64,000 nucleotides of DNA. Origin: an uncultured Clostridia bacterium. GTDB taxonomy: Bacteria; Bacillota; Clostridia; Oscillospirales; Ruminococcaceae. The notes below the pieces were generated by a model. The model did not search any database. It was given only the letters and a program-made list of their open reading frames with translations, and was not told the DNA's origin. This document shows positions 34,810 to 42,943 of the stretch, one piece after another. The translations under genes and the position numbers were made by a program. The DNA is taken from contig CANQLR010000011.1 in NCBI GenBank assembly GCA_947624745.1, positions 1 through 64,000 on the forward strand. The letters run 5' to 3'. The stretch's first letter is position 1; each line of letters begins with the position of its first letter.

Positions 34810-36032
34810 GCGCTCTGAAAAAGCCGGAGGTCCTTTCCCCGGCGGGCGATAGCGAGTGCTTCGAGGCAGCCATTCGCTACGGCGCCGACGCGGTCTATCT
34901 TGCAGGCCAAAGCTTCGGAATGCGCTCCGCCCCCAAAAACTTCACCTTCGACGAGCTTTCCGCCGCCGTCAAAATGGCCCATTCGGCGGGAAAGCGGGTA
35001 TACCTGACCTGCAACACCCTTCCCCATAACCGCGACCTTTCCCTTTTGGGGGAGTTTCTTGACGGCGCTCTTTCCGCCTCGCCCGACGCCTTTATCGTCA
35101 GCGACATCGGCGTTCTTCGCTTCATAAAGGACCGCGCTCCCTCCGCCGAGATACACATCTCGACCCAAGCGGGCGTGGTAAACAGCCTTTCGGCCTCCGA
35201 ATTTTACAAAATGGGCGCCTCCCGCGTGGTTCTGGCGCGAGAGCTCACCCTTGACGAGATCAAAACTATCCGCGATACCGCCCCTCCCGAGCTCGAGATC
35301 GAGTGCTTCATCCACGGCGCGATGTGCGTTTCCTTTTCGGGAAGATGCCTTCTTTCCCACTACCTCACCGGCCGCGACGCCAACCGGGGCGAGTGCGCCC
35401 AGCCATGCCGCTGGAACTACGCCATAATGGAAAAGACCAGGGAAGGGGAGTATTACCCGATATCCGAGGAGGACGGCGGAACCTACATTTTAAACGCCGA
35501 GGATCTTTGCATGATAGACCGTCTCGACAGCCTTATGTCTGCCGGCATTTCGAGCTTTAAAATCGAGGGCCGTGCGAAATCTCCCTACTATACCGCCGTG
35601 ATAACGAACGCCTACCGCTGTGCGGTCGACTTCTTCGCCGATAATCCCGGCGAGCCGCTTCCCGACTGGATAATCACCGAGACCGAAAAGGTCTCCCACC
35701 GCCGCTATTCCCACGGCTTCTATTTCAGCGACGACTCGCCCGCCCAGAATCTTCGCGACGGCGGATATATCCGAAGCTTCGACGTTGCCGCCGAGGTCAT
35801 ATCATCAAGCGGCGGCGGGCTTGAAATAATCGAGAAAAACCGCTTTTATAAGGGCGATGAGCTCGAAGCAGTCCTTCCCGGCCGCCCGCCGCAAAAAATC
35901 ACCGTCGAAAGAATTTACGATATGTCCGGCGCCGAGACGGATACCGCCAACAAGGCCGCTGAGCGCTATAAAATAACCTGCGGGATTGATCTTCCCGCCG
36001 GCACATTTTTACGAATGAAAAAAGGAGAATAG
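34806..36032 (+). CDS. U32 family protein, TrhP-like tRNA hydroxylation enzyme
   Basis: A 408-aa protein of the U32 family. The signature segment ECFIHGAMCVSFSGRC and the cysteines of GECAQPCRW (about residues 165-200) are present. Family members once called collagenases include TrhP (YrrN/YrrO), which makes 5-hydroxyuridine at tRNA position 34. The length and the position after mltG match Bacillus YrrO, so a tRNA-modifying role is more likely than a peptidase; this is inference from family and context. Confidence 0.85.
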   Translation: MSALKKPEVLSPAGDSECFEAAIRYGADAVYLAGQSFGMRSAPKNFTFDELSAAVKMAHSAGKRVYLTCNTLPHNRDLSLLGEFLDGALSASPDAFIVSDIGVLRFIKDRAPSAEIHISTQAGVVNSLSASEFYKMGASRVVLARELTLDEIKTIRDTAPPELEIECFIHGAMCVSFSGRCLLSHYLTGRDANRGECAQPCRWNYAIMEKTREGEYYPISEEDGGTYILNAEDLCMIDRLDSLMSAGISSFKIEGRAKSPYYTAVITNAYRCAVDFFADNPGEPLPDWIITETEKVSHRRYSHGFYFSDDSPAQNLRDGGYIRSFDVAAEVISSSGGGLEIIEKNRFYKGDELEAVLPGRPPQKITVERIYDMSGAETDTANKAAERYKITCGIDLPAGTFLRMKKGE

Positions 36033-36034
36033 CT

Positions 36035-36988
36035 ATGTATCCGCTTTTGCTGAAAGCCCCCCTGAAGGACTATATCTGGGGAGGAAAGAGATTAAAGGAA
36101 GAATTCGGCTTTGAGACCGATTTGGAGCGCGTTTCCGAGGCTTGGGTCTTAAGCTGCCATAAGGACGGCGGCTGCGAGGTCCTAAACGGCGAGTATAAGG
36201 GAAAGCCCCTTGCAGAGGTGCTCGATATCTGGGGCGATAAGGCGATAGGGGAGCGAGCCGCGAAATTTCCCTACTTCCCGCTTCTAATTAAGCTGATAGA
36301 CGCATGCGACCGGCTTTCGCTTCAGGTCCACCCCGACGACGAATACGCCATGCGCGTCGAGGGCGAGTTCGGAAAGACCGAGATGTGGTACGTCGTCGAC
36401 TGCGAGCCGGGAGCCTCCCTCATCTACGGCCTTACTAAAAAGATCAGCAAGGACGAGTTTGAGAAAAGGATCCGTGACAACACGATAGAGGAGGTCTGCA
36501 ACTTCGTCCCGGTCAAAAAAGGCGACGTATTCTTCATTCCCTCCGGCACGCTTCACGCCATCGGCAAGGGTATCCTGATAGCCGAGGTGCAGCAAAACTC
36601 CAACACCACATACCGCGTGTCCGATTACGGCCGCCTCGGTGCAGACGGCAAGCCGAGGGCGCTGCACATCGAAAAAGCGGTCGACGTCACAAAGACCGAG
36701 CCCGCCTCGACCCCCTACGGCGCGGTCGGCGAGGTCAAAAAGGTCGGCGAAAGCGAGATCAGGCTTCTTTCGACCTGCTCTCTTTTCACCGCCGAAGCGC
36801 TCGGATTAAACGGCGAATACACCGTCGATTTCGACGGCTTCGTCTCCGCTGTCGTTCTTTCTGGAGAGGTAAAAGCCTCATGGGACGGCGGCAGCGAATC
36901 GCTCAAAAAAGGCTCCAGCCTCTTTATTCCCGCCGGAGTAAAGACCCTGTTATCCGGCAGCGGCGAGGTGCTCCTCTCAAGAGTCTAA
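36035..36988 (+). CDS. manA: mannose-6-phosphate isomerase, class I
   Basis: A 317-aa cupin metalloenzyme that interconverts mannose 6-phosphate and fructose 6-phosphate. The zinc-binding segments are LSLQVHPDDEYA and FGKTEMWYV (about residues 91-115), and the later SGTLHAIGKG. The short length is that of the Firmicute type. It is the last gene of the plus-strand run before the tRNA gene; no terminator hairpin was found after it. Confidence 0.93.
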   Translation: MYPLLLKAPLKDYIWGGKRLKEEFGFETDLERVSEAWVLSCHKDGGCEVLNGEYKGKPLAEVLDIWGDKAIGERAAKFPYFPLLIKLIDACDRLSLQVHPDDEYAMRVEGEFGKTEMWYVVDCEPGASLIYGLTKKISKDEFEKRIRDNTIEEVCNFVPVKKGDVFFIPSGTLHAIGKGILIAEVQQNSNTTYRVSDYGRLGADGKPRALHIEKAVDVTKTEPASTPYGAVGEVKKVGESEIRLLSTCSLFTAEALGLNGEYTVDFDGFVSAVVLSGEVKASWDGGSESLKKGSSLFIPAGVKTLLSGSGEVLLSRV

Positions 36989-37006
36989 AAAAATTTTAAA
37001 AAACTA

Positions 37007-37035
37007 TTGATTTTTTGTTTCGGATATGTTATAAT
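37007..37035 (+). promoter_or_regulatory. sigma-A promoter of tRNA-His
   Basis: TTGATT, 17 bases, TATAAT. It ends 31 bases before the mature tRNA, consistent with its own transcription unit. Confidence 0.8.
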
Positions 37036-37066
37036 ACGTCTTGCGCTGTTCAAAGCGGCGCGACAC

Positions 37067-37144
37067 GGTGGGTATAGCGTAGTTGGTTAACGCGTCAGAT
37101 TGTGGTTCTGAAGAGCGTCGGTTCGAGTCCGACTACCCACCCCA
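37067..37144 (+). tRNA. tRNA-His (GTG)
   Basis: A full cloverleaf: acceptor GGTGGGTA pairing with TACCCACC, D arm TAGTTGGTTAA, anticodon GTG at 37102-37104 in the loop TTGTGGT, and T arm GGTTCGAGTCC. The extra 5' G (position -1) opposite C73 is the histidine identity mark, and the 3' CCA is encoded. Confidence 0.97.
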
Positions 37145-37149
37145 CAAAA

Positions 37150-37180
37150 AAAGCGGTGAAATTCACCGCTTTATTTTTTA
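37150..37180. terminator. terminator shared by tRNA-His and the facing membrane-protein gene
   Basis: AAAGCGGTGA and TCACCGCTTT form a perfect 10-bp stem with a 3-base loop. It has a T-rich tail on the plus strand and an A run before it, so it can stop both strands. Confidence 0.88.
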
Positions 37181-37834
37181 TTCCTTTTCCCCGTCCTTAA
37201 ACTCCATGTTCCCGTACACCCGCTCCATGTACTCCTCGCCGTATCTTCGGTCGATATAGGTCTCAAAGTCGTTCTGCGCGGGTATTCCGAGCCGCCTGCT
37301 CCTCCATCTCAGCACCGCGGCTGCCGAGATCATCAGGTTCAGAAGCATAAATATCGCGATGATCGCGCTGTATGCCCTCCACATTCCCGACTTGTCCGTC
37401 TCCGCGATTTTCAGCACCGTCGGGAAGATGAGCCTTGCAAACCCCAGCCCCAGCGCTCCCCATATCATGCTCATCGAAAAGCAGATCCTGCCCCCTAAGT
37501 TTAAAAACCTCCCGGAATAGTCCCACGAGGTCGAGCCGAACACCTCCTCCTGAACATAGCTCCCGATGTATTCGACCGCCGACCCCGCGAGCGCGAACAG
37601 AAGAAACTGTTCCACCATGCTCCTGCCGTCGAGCAGTATGCAGACGAGATAAACCGCCACCGCGCCTATCCCGTAAATTATGCAGAACGGCCCCCACACC
37701 GTCGCCGAGTGGTTCTCCCAGACCCCGCGCTTCAAAAGCGCATATATCCCCTCGAAGATAAACCCTGCGAGGCTGCCGAGAGTAAACAGCCATAAAAGCG
37801 TCCTTAGCGACGCCGCCGAAGCTCTTTTTTTCAC
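37178..37834 (-). CDS. DUF1113-like (putative ABC permease) membrane protein
   Basis: A 218-aa polytopic membrane protein with about five hydrophobic segments, resembling the PF06541 family annotated as putative ABC transporter permease. LFTLGSLAGFIFEGIYAL and WGPFCIIYGIGAVAVYLV are typical. No ATPase gene is near, so a true ABC role is doubtful. It starts at GTG with AGGAGG before it and is the last gene of a three-gene minus-strand operon. Confidence 0.8.
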   Translation of the reverse strand: MKKRASAASLRTLLWLFTLGSLAGFIFEGIYALLKRGVWENHSATVWGPFCIIYGIGAVAVYLVCILLDGRSMVEQFLLFALAGSAVEYIGSYVQEEVFGSTSWDYSGRFLNLGGRICFSMSMIWGALGLGFARLIFPTVLKIAETDKSGMWRAYSAIIAIFMLLNLMISAAAVLRWRSRRLGIPAQNDFETYIDRRYGEEYMERVYGNMEFKDGEKE

Positions 37835-37862
37835 GGCTAACCTCCTTTTTATTTATCCCGCT

Positions 37863-38552
37863 TTACTTTTTATCGCACAAAAATCCCGCGTTTTCGGTCT
37901 GATAAAGCGTGACCTTTCCCCCGAACACGTTTTCATCGCTGCCCTTTATCTTTCCCGCGAGGATATCCTCCGCGTCGCTAAGAAGCCTCGGCATGATGTC
38001 CGGCTTAAGGGGGTAGGAGCCGTGCGATGGGTATATCTCGTCAAACTCTCCCGACATCTCTATCAGCTTTTTCATGCTGCTGATATAAAGCGGCATATCC
38101 CGCCCGGGGCCGAACATGAATATCCTCCCGTCCTGAACGGGGTCGCCGGTGAATATCCTTCTGCCGTTTATATCCAAAAGCGCGACGCTTCCCGGCGTGT
38201 GCCCCGGCGTATGGATAACCTTTATCGGCCTTTTTCCGAGATCAATTATCTCCCCGTCTTTGACGGCGACAGGCTTCCCGCCCTTTTTCGGCCCGCCAAG
38301 GTATCTTTCAAAGTCTCCCTCGTGCATATACACCCACTCAAACTCCCCGTTCGAGCCGAGGTGATCCATATCCGCGTGAGTGTTCAAAAGCTCAACGGGC
38401 AGCTTTGTCACTTCCCTCGCCAGCTCAAGCGCGTTGTCGGTTTTCATTCCGCTGTCTATCATCAGCGCCTTGTTTTCTCCCAAAAGCAGGAAAAACCTTA
38501 CCCCGCCCTCGTCGAAAACGTATGTGTTCTCATAAATTTTAACGGCGTTCAT
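37863..38552 (-). CDS. MBL-fold metallo-hydrolase
   Basis: A 229-aa metallo-beta-lactamase-fold hydrolase. The metal motif reads H59-A-D61-M-D63-H64, so an Asp stands where the second His of HxHxDH usually is. HTPGHTPGSVAL (about residues 113-124) and SHGSYPL supply later metal ligands. The substrate is unknown. It lies one base downstream of the esterase stop codon, so the two are coupled. Confidence 0.88.
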   Translation of the reverse strand: MNAVKIYENTYVFDEGGVRFFLLLGENKALMIDSGMKTDNALELAREVTKLPVELLNTHADMDHLGSNGEFEWVYMHEGDFERYLGGPKKGGKPVAVKDGEIIDLGKRPIKVIHTPGHTPGSVALLDINGRRIFTGDPVQDGRIFMFGPGRDMPLYISSMKKLIEMSGEFDEIYPSHGSYPLKPDIMPRLLSDAEDILAGKIKGSDENVFGGKVTLYQTENAGFLCDKK

Positions 38553-38553
38553 T

Positions 38554-39375
38554 TCATGCCTCCTTAAATATCAGCCTCATAAAGTTGTAAAGATGCGGCT
38601 TGACTATCATCTCGTTGTGCGTGTGCCCCGGCATATGATGCCAGAAGTGCTCCACCCCGTTTTTGGTGAGTATCGCGTGATAGTTCATCGGCGAATCGTT
38701 TATTTCCGAATGGTCCTGCGAGCTCCCGAAGTAGACGACCTTCGGCACAAACTCCCCGAATTTAAGCTCCTCCGCGCTCATCTGTCCCGGGTGAGCAGGG
38801 GACTCGGGAATTTTCACAAGCCCCGGCGCGGGGTCCACCGCCCCCAGCCAGCCGAACAGCTCGGGGTGCTTAAACCCGATGAACAGCGACTCTCTTCCAC
38901 CCATCGAGAACCCTGTCAGCGCCCTGCCCTCGCGGCTCTTATCGGTCGCAAAAGTCTTATCTACAAACGGTATCACGTCCAGAAGAAAATCGTTGATGAA
39001 GTTGTCGTATCTTAAAGAATTGTCAAGATCCATTCCCGTGCACCTCGGCACCTTCTCGTCGCAGTAGATATACGGGAGTACGACGATCATCTCCTCCGCT
39101 TTTCCGTCCAACGCGAGGTTTCTTGACATCTCGGGGATCTTAACGACGTCCCTCGCCATCCACGTCTCGTCGTCGAAATACCCGTGCAGAATATACATGA
39201 CCGGGTACTTCCTGTTCTCATCATACCCAACCGGCAGCAGCACGTTCATCTCCGTGTCCCTTTTCGCCGTGCGCGAGTAGTAGCTGTACTTTTTGAATTC
39301 GGGATACTCCACCCCGTTCCGCCTTTCGAGATATTCCCCCGGGATATCGAGCGTAACAAAGTCCTTGATGTTCAT
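38554..39375 (-). CDS. CE1-type esterase (feruloyl/acetyl-xylan esterase family)
   Basis: A 273-aa alpha/beta hydrolase. The nucleophile elbow is GFSMGG, the oxyanion region is YILHGYFDDETWM, and the catalytic His is in PGHTHNEM near the C-terminus. The family removes acetyl or feruloyl groups from plant polysaccharides. There is no signal peptide, so it would act on imported oligosaccharides. The ATG at 39375 follows AGGAGG; an in-frame start further up (39477) lies upstream of the promoter. It is the first gene of the minus-strand operon and a distant paralogue of the divergent gene at 39515. Confidence 0.87.
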   Translation of the reverse strand: MNIKDFVTLDIPGEYLERRNGVEYPEFKKYSYYSRTAKRDTEMNVLLPVGYDENRKYPVMYILHGYFDDETWMARDVVKIPEMSRNLALDGKAEEMIVVLPYIYCDEKVPRCTGMDLDNSLRYDNFINDFLLDVIPFVDKTFATDKSREGRALTGFSMGGRESLFIGFKHPELFGWLGAVDPAPGLVKIPESPAHPGQMSAEELKFGEFVPKVVYFGSSQDHSEINDSPMNYHAILTKNGVEHFWHHMPGHTHNEMIVKPHLYNFMRLIFKEA

Positions 39376-39405
39376 AATGTTCCTCCTTGTAAATATTATG
39401 ATACG

Positions 39406-39434
39406 ATTATACCATACTTTTCCGAAATAATCAA
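39406..39434 (-). promoter_or_regulatory. sigma-A promoter of the minus-strand esterase operon
   Basis: Read on the minus strand: TTGATT, 17 bases, TATAAT. It ends about 30 bases before the ATG at 39375. Confidence 0.85.
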
Positions 39435-39462
39435 TATCTTTGTTCATTCTTAATAATTTATA

Positions 39463-39491
39463 TTGACAATTTACCAAATATAGTTTATAAT
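39463..39491 (+). promoter_or_regulatory. consensus sigma-A promoter of the plus-strand esterase
   Basis: TTGACA, 17 bases, TATAAT: a perfect consensus promoter, 23 bases before the ATG at 39515. The opposite promoter starts only 28 bases away. Confidence 0.92.
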
Positions 39492-39514
39492 GTAACTGAA
39501 AGGAGCGTTGTATT

Positions 39515-40366
39515 ATGAACTTTGTAAACGTTATGCCGCCCGAAATGCTTAATGAGCCTAAATCGCGCGGCGAGGTAGTACGCCTGAATTATCACACCGA
39601 GACCTACGACGAGGACGGCTCGAAGCCGCTTGAAAAGGGCGCGTGGGTCTATCTTCCTCACGGCTATGACAAGTCTAAGCCATACAACATTTTGTATCTT
39701 CTGCACGGCGGGGGAGTAAGCGAGGACTGGTGGTTCAAGATGTTCCCCGACACCCTCACTATCCTTGACAATATGATTGAAAAGGGCGTCTGCGAGCCTC
39801 TTATCATCGTCACCCCGACCTATTACCGCGGCGACAAGACTGACGAGAAGGCCGATTACGTCACCGAAAACTTCAAGACCGAGCTTCGCCGCGACCTTAT
39901 CCCCGCCGCCGAGCGCGAATACTCGACCTACGCCCGCGGCGATGTCAGCGAGAAAAACCTGATCGCGACCCGCTCTCACCGAGCCTTTGCGGGGCTCTCC
40001 CTCGGCTCGATGACTACATATCGCGCCGCGTTCTACAACAACTTCGACCTGTTTTCCTACTACGGCCCGTTTTCCGGCTGCTGCGGCCCGTTCGGCAATC
40101 ACGCCGTCGAGGTTGAAAGGATCCTCTCCACCCTCGAAAACGGCCTTGCCAAGGGCTATAAGCTCGACTATATGCTCTGCTGCAACGGCACCGCAGACAT
40201 AGCATACCCCGAGCACAAGGACATCATGGAGCAGGTCGAGGCCCGCAGCCACATCTTAAAGCGCGGCGAAAACTACGACTTCTTCGTTATCCCCGGCGCC
40301 GTCCACGACATGAAAGCGTGGCAGCTCCACCTCTACCACGCACTGCAGATCTTCTTCACAAAATAA
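39515..40366 (+). CDS. CE1-type esterase
   Basis: A 283-aa alpha/beta hydrolase with nucleophile elbow GLSLGS, oxyanion segment YLLHGGGVSEDWW and a likely catalytic His in PGAVHDMKAW. It resembles xylan-acting CE1 esterases. No signal peptide is present. Two esterases facing apart suggest a small set for de-esterifying imported plant sugars, but no glycosidase or transporter accompanies them. It stands as a single-gene unit between a consensus promoter and a terminator. Confidence 0.86.
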   Translation: MNFVNVMPPEMLNEPKSRGEVVRLNYHTETYDEDGSKPLEKGAWVYLPHGYDKSKPYNILYLLHGGGVSEDWWFKMFPDTLTILDNMIEKGVCEPLIIVTPTYYRGDKTDEKADYVTENFKTELRRDLIPAAEREYSTYARGDVSEKNLIATRSHRAFAGLSLGSMTTYRAAFYNNFDLFSYYGPFSGCCGPFGNHAVEVERILSTLENGLAKGYKLDYMLCCNGTADIAYPEHKDIMEQVEARSHILKRGENYDFFVIPGAVHDMKAWQLHLYHALQIFFTK

Positions 40367-40377
40367 AATAAAAAATT

Positions 40378-40406
40378 ATCCGGGATGATCTCCCGGATTT
40401 ATTTTT
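40378..40406. terminator. terminator between esterase and dnaI-like gene
   Basis: ATCCGGGA and TCCCGGAT form an 8-bp stem with loop TGATC and a T run to 40406; A-rich sequence precedes it, so it serves both converging genes. Confidence 0.88.
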
Positions 40407-41401
40407 TAGTTAAAAACTCCCTGCCGCCTCTTTATCTGCCTGATGTCCTCGCCGATGAACCGAAGCGTTTTGAACATTCCCATCAGCCGCGACATTATCC
40501 TGTCGTCGTATCTTCTGCTCAGCTCCTCAAGGCTTAAATTCGAGCTTATAATAGTCGGCATATTGCTGTTCAGCCGCGAGTTGATGATATTATACGCCGC
40601 CGCCGAATTGAATGACGACGGAAACTCGCTCCCGAGGTCGTCCATGATCAGAAGATCAGCACTTAAAAGCGCGTCGAGGGTGTCTCCGTCCGAGCGCCCG
40701 AAATGCTCCTTTTCAATCTCGTGGAAATAGTTCTGCGCCGAATCGAACGCCACGCTGAATCCTCTCGACTGCACCTCTTTAGCGATGCAGGCCGATAAAA
40801 ACGTCTTTCCGAGCCCCGTCTGTCCGAGCATGAAAAGCGACGGGCAGTCTTCCGGGAACCTTTTGGCGTATTCCATGCAGTATCTGACATGCCCCTCCGC
40901 TATGTCCCTCGGGCTATATTCCGAGCCGTTATATGTATAGCTCTCGGGATAGTAATCGAGCCGAAAATCCGCAAAGCTCCTCGGGGCTATCCTGCAGTTT
41001 CGATTCATCTCCTCGACCGCGTACTTCTGAAGCAGCCTGTCCACGCACTGGCATCTGTTGCCGCCGCTCACCCCCGAATCGGAGCATATCGGGCAGGAGT
41101 AGTGCATATCGAGATAATCCTCCGGCAGCCCCTTTTCGCGGAGTATCTCCCTAAGCCTTTTTTGAAGCTCAAGATTGTCGTCCCTTATCCTCTCGATAGC
41201 CGCCCTCACGTCGGTGCCCTTTGAGAGTATCGCCTCCGCGAGCCTGTCCTTGGTCGATACTATCCTTCTGTATACCGAGTACGCCTCGGGGAGCCTGTCC
41301 CTGATCTCCTCCTCCCTCGCGGCCTTTACCGCCCTTGCGGTCTCCCGCCTGCGGTTTAGCTCGTCGTATGCCCTTTTTATCACGTCGGCTGAATAGTTCA
41401 T
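40406..41401 (-). CDS. DnaC/DnaI-like helicase-loader ATPase
   Basis: A 331-aa AAA+ protein. Walker A is GQTGLGKT (residues 193-200), and Walker B is in LLIMDDLGSE. A cysteine set C103, C106, C117, C119 before it resembles the zinc site of DnaI-type loaders. An N-terminal coiled coil covers about residues 1-90. It loads the replicative helicase during primosome assembly or restart. It overlaps the dnaD-like gene by 4 bases, the usual pairing in Clostridia. Confidence 0.9.
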   Translation of the reverse strand: MNYSADVIKRAYDELNRRRETARAVKAAREEEIRDRLPEAYSVYRRIVSTKDRLAEAILSKGTDVRAAIERIRDDNLELQKRLREILREKGLPEDYLDMHYSCPICSDSGVSGGNRCQCVDRLLQKYAVEEMNRNCRIAPRSFADFRLDYYPESYTYNGSEYSPRDIAEGHVRYCMEYAKRFPEDCPSLFMLGQTGLGKTFLSACIAKEVQSRGFSVAFDSAQNYFHEIEKEHFGRSDGDTLDALLSADLLIMDDLGSEFPSSFNSAAAYNIINSRLNSNMPTIISSNLSLEELSRRYDDRIMSRLMGMFKTLRFIGEDIRQIKRRQGVFN

Positions 41402-42354
41402 GCTTTTTGGTCCTTTCCCGCCCCGAGGGTGAATTTGTCAAACTCGTCTATATCGAACGAGCTCTGCGCCTTTTTGCCGGTCTGCGGCTTTTGCTCGTTC
41501 ATGGCCTGCTCGCGGGTCGAAATGCCCTTTTCGTGCCAGCTCTGCAAAATTTTATTTATATACTGAAACGACAGCTTGTTCGTCGCGTCGGCGCATTTTT
41601 CCCTCGCAAGGCTTATCATGTCGAGCCCGAACCCCATGCTCTTCCAGCTCTCTATGTATTCCGACTGCTTCTCCGAAAGCTTAATATCCAGCCCGAAGTC
41701 CCGCTTGATCTCCGCCTCGAAGCTCCTTTGCTCCTTAAGCCTCTCAAACTCCTTCTCGATGGACGAGAACTCTGTCGCGCCCTTTTCAAAAAGCGACTTG
41801 GCGACCGTCTCGTAATACCGTGCCGAGGTCTTCCCGAGGTCTCTGCAATACTGAAGTATCAAAACGATTGCCTGCTCGCTGAACCCGTAGTAATCCTTGA
41901 GGTTTAAAAGCACCTCGTGGTCCGCGTGCTTAAGGATCCTTCCGAGCGTGCCCTCCGCCTCCGAAAAAAGCTCTTTTAGCTGCGGCGACTGCCTCAGCAT
42001 TCCCGCAATGTCCGCCGGCTGATACCGCGAGTGAACGATCTTCACCGTTTCTTTCTGCATTTCTACAGGCTGATTATCATGCTGCGCCGTCTCCTCGCCG
42101 CCATCACGTCTGATAAGCCCGACCTGCTCCCAGAACATCGCGGCTTCCTTTATCTCGTTGCCGCTAAGTCCCGTCGCGGCCTTTATTTTAGCCTCGTCCG
42201 GCCTCTCCTCACAGGATAAAAGATACAGCAAAAGCTTAAGCGCCGCGCCGTCCGCAAGCTTTAAGTATTCGTCCGCCACCGTGCAGGGCACCGTAAAAAA
42301 CCGCTTGTACGGCTTTATGTCAAAAAGCTCCAATTTTTCGCCCCCTATTTTCAA
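41398..42354 (-). CDS. DnaD domain primosome protein
   Basis: A 318-aa protein with an N-terminal winged-helix part (FFTVPCTVADEYLKL) and two DnaD C-terminal-type domains (about residues 125-200, VLLNLKDYYGFSEQAIVLILQYC, and about 205-275, WKSMGFGLDMISLAREKC). DnaD-family proteins act with DnaB/DnaI in primosome assembly. The start given is TTG at 42354 after AAAGGA; another TTG at 42333 follows AGGGGG and could be the true start. Confidence 0.88.
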   Translation of the reverse strand: MKIGGEKLELFDIKPYKRFFTVPCTVADEYLKLADGAALKLLLYLLSCEERPDEAKIKAATGLSGNEIKEAAMFWEQVGLIRRDGGEETAQHDNQPVEMQKETVKIVHSRYQPADIAGMLRQSPQLKELFSEAEGTLGRILKHADHEVLLNLKDYYGFSEQAIVLILQYCRDLGKTSARYYETVAKSLFEKGATEFSSIEKEFERLKEQRSFEAEIKRDFGLDIKLSEKQSEYIESWKSMGFGLDMISLAREKCADATNKLSFQYINKILQSWHEKGISTREQAMNEQKPQTGKKAQSSFDIDEFDKFTLGAGKDQKA

Positions 42355-42368
42355 ATTCCTTTTCTAAC

Positions 42369-42397
42369 ATTATAGCATATTCCGCGCCGTTTTTCAA
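42369..42397 (-). promoter_or_regulatory. sigma-A promoter of the dnaD-dnaI operon
   Basis: On the minus strand: TTGAAA, 17 bases, TATAAT, ending 14 bases before the first possible start codon; this short leader slightly favours the later TTG at 42333. Confidence 0.8.
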
Positions 42398-42444
42398 CAT
42401 TTTTTTAATTTCCCAAAAAACCTCAATATTTAGTGAATTTCCTC

Positions 42445-42473
42445 TTGATATTTACAAAGTCTTGTGATATAAT
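42445..42473 (+). promoter_or_regulatory. sigma-A promoter of ylbF-mutS-mutL-miaA
   Basis: TTGATA, 17 bases, TATAAT, 34 bases before the ylbF start. Confidence 0.82.
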
Positions 42474-42507
42474 ACTACTAAGTATTTTATAAAGGAGTCT
42501 TTTACCC

Positions 42508-42915
42508 ATGACAGTTATCGAACTTACAAGAGAGCTCGGCAAGGCTATCCAGGCCGACCCGAGGTATATCAAATACAGCGCTGCCCGCTCTGCCAACGAC
42601 GCTGACGAGGAGCTCCAGAGGCTCATCGGCGAATTCAATATGCAGCGCATGAACCTCAACCGCGAGATGTCAAAGACCGAGGGCAAGGACCAGGACAAGA
42701 TAGCCTCGATGAATCTTTCCATCCGCGAGCTTTACGGACAGATCATGTCCAACCCCCACATGGCCGACTTTAACGACGCCAAGACCGATTTTGACGATAT
42801 GATCTTGGAGGTGCAGAACATAATCACCCTTTGCGCCAACGGCGAGGACCCCGCCACCTGCGAGCCCAAGTCGAACTGCACCGGCAGCTGCGCTACCTGC
42901 GGAGGGTGCCACTAA
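42508..42915 (+). CDS. YlbF/YmcA (RicF/RicA) family protein with Cys-rich tail
   Basis: A 135-aa helical protein of the YlbF/YmcA family (VIELTRELGKAIQADPRYIKYSAAR at the start). Its last 27 residues hold six cysteines (109, 118, 124, 128, 131, 134) ending CATCGGCH. In Bacillus, YlbF, YmcA and YaaT form the RicAFT complex that binds [4Fe-4S] clusters and promotes mRNA processing by RNase Y. The tail here could bind such a cluster. It is the first gene of the mutS-mutL-miaA run, 28 bases before mutS. Confidence 0.85.
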   Translation: MTVIELTRELGKAIQADPRYIKYSAARSANDADEELQRLIGEFNMQRMNLNREMSKTEGKDQDKIASMNLSIRELYGQIMSNPHMADFNDAKTDFDDMILEVQNIITLCANGEDPATCEPKSNCTGSCATCGGCH

Positions 42916-42943
42916 ACATAAGTAAAGGGCTTGGGAAGGATCT

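Noticed and set aside
37178-39375. Membrane protein, MBL hydrolase and esterase operon as a novel defence or export system
   Set aside because: Each member fits a common metabolic or membrane family, there is no nuclease, NTPase or sensor gene, and the context is ordinary chromosome.
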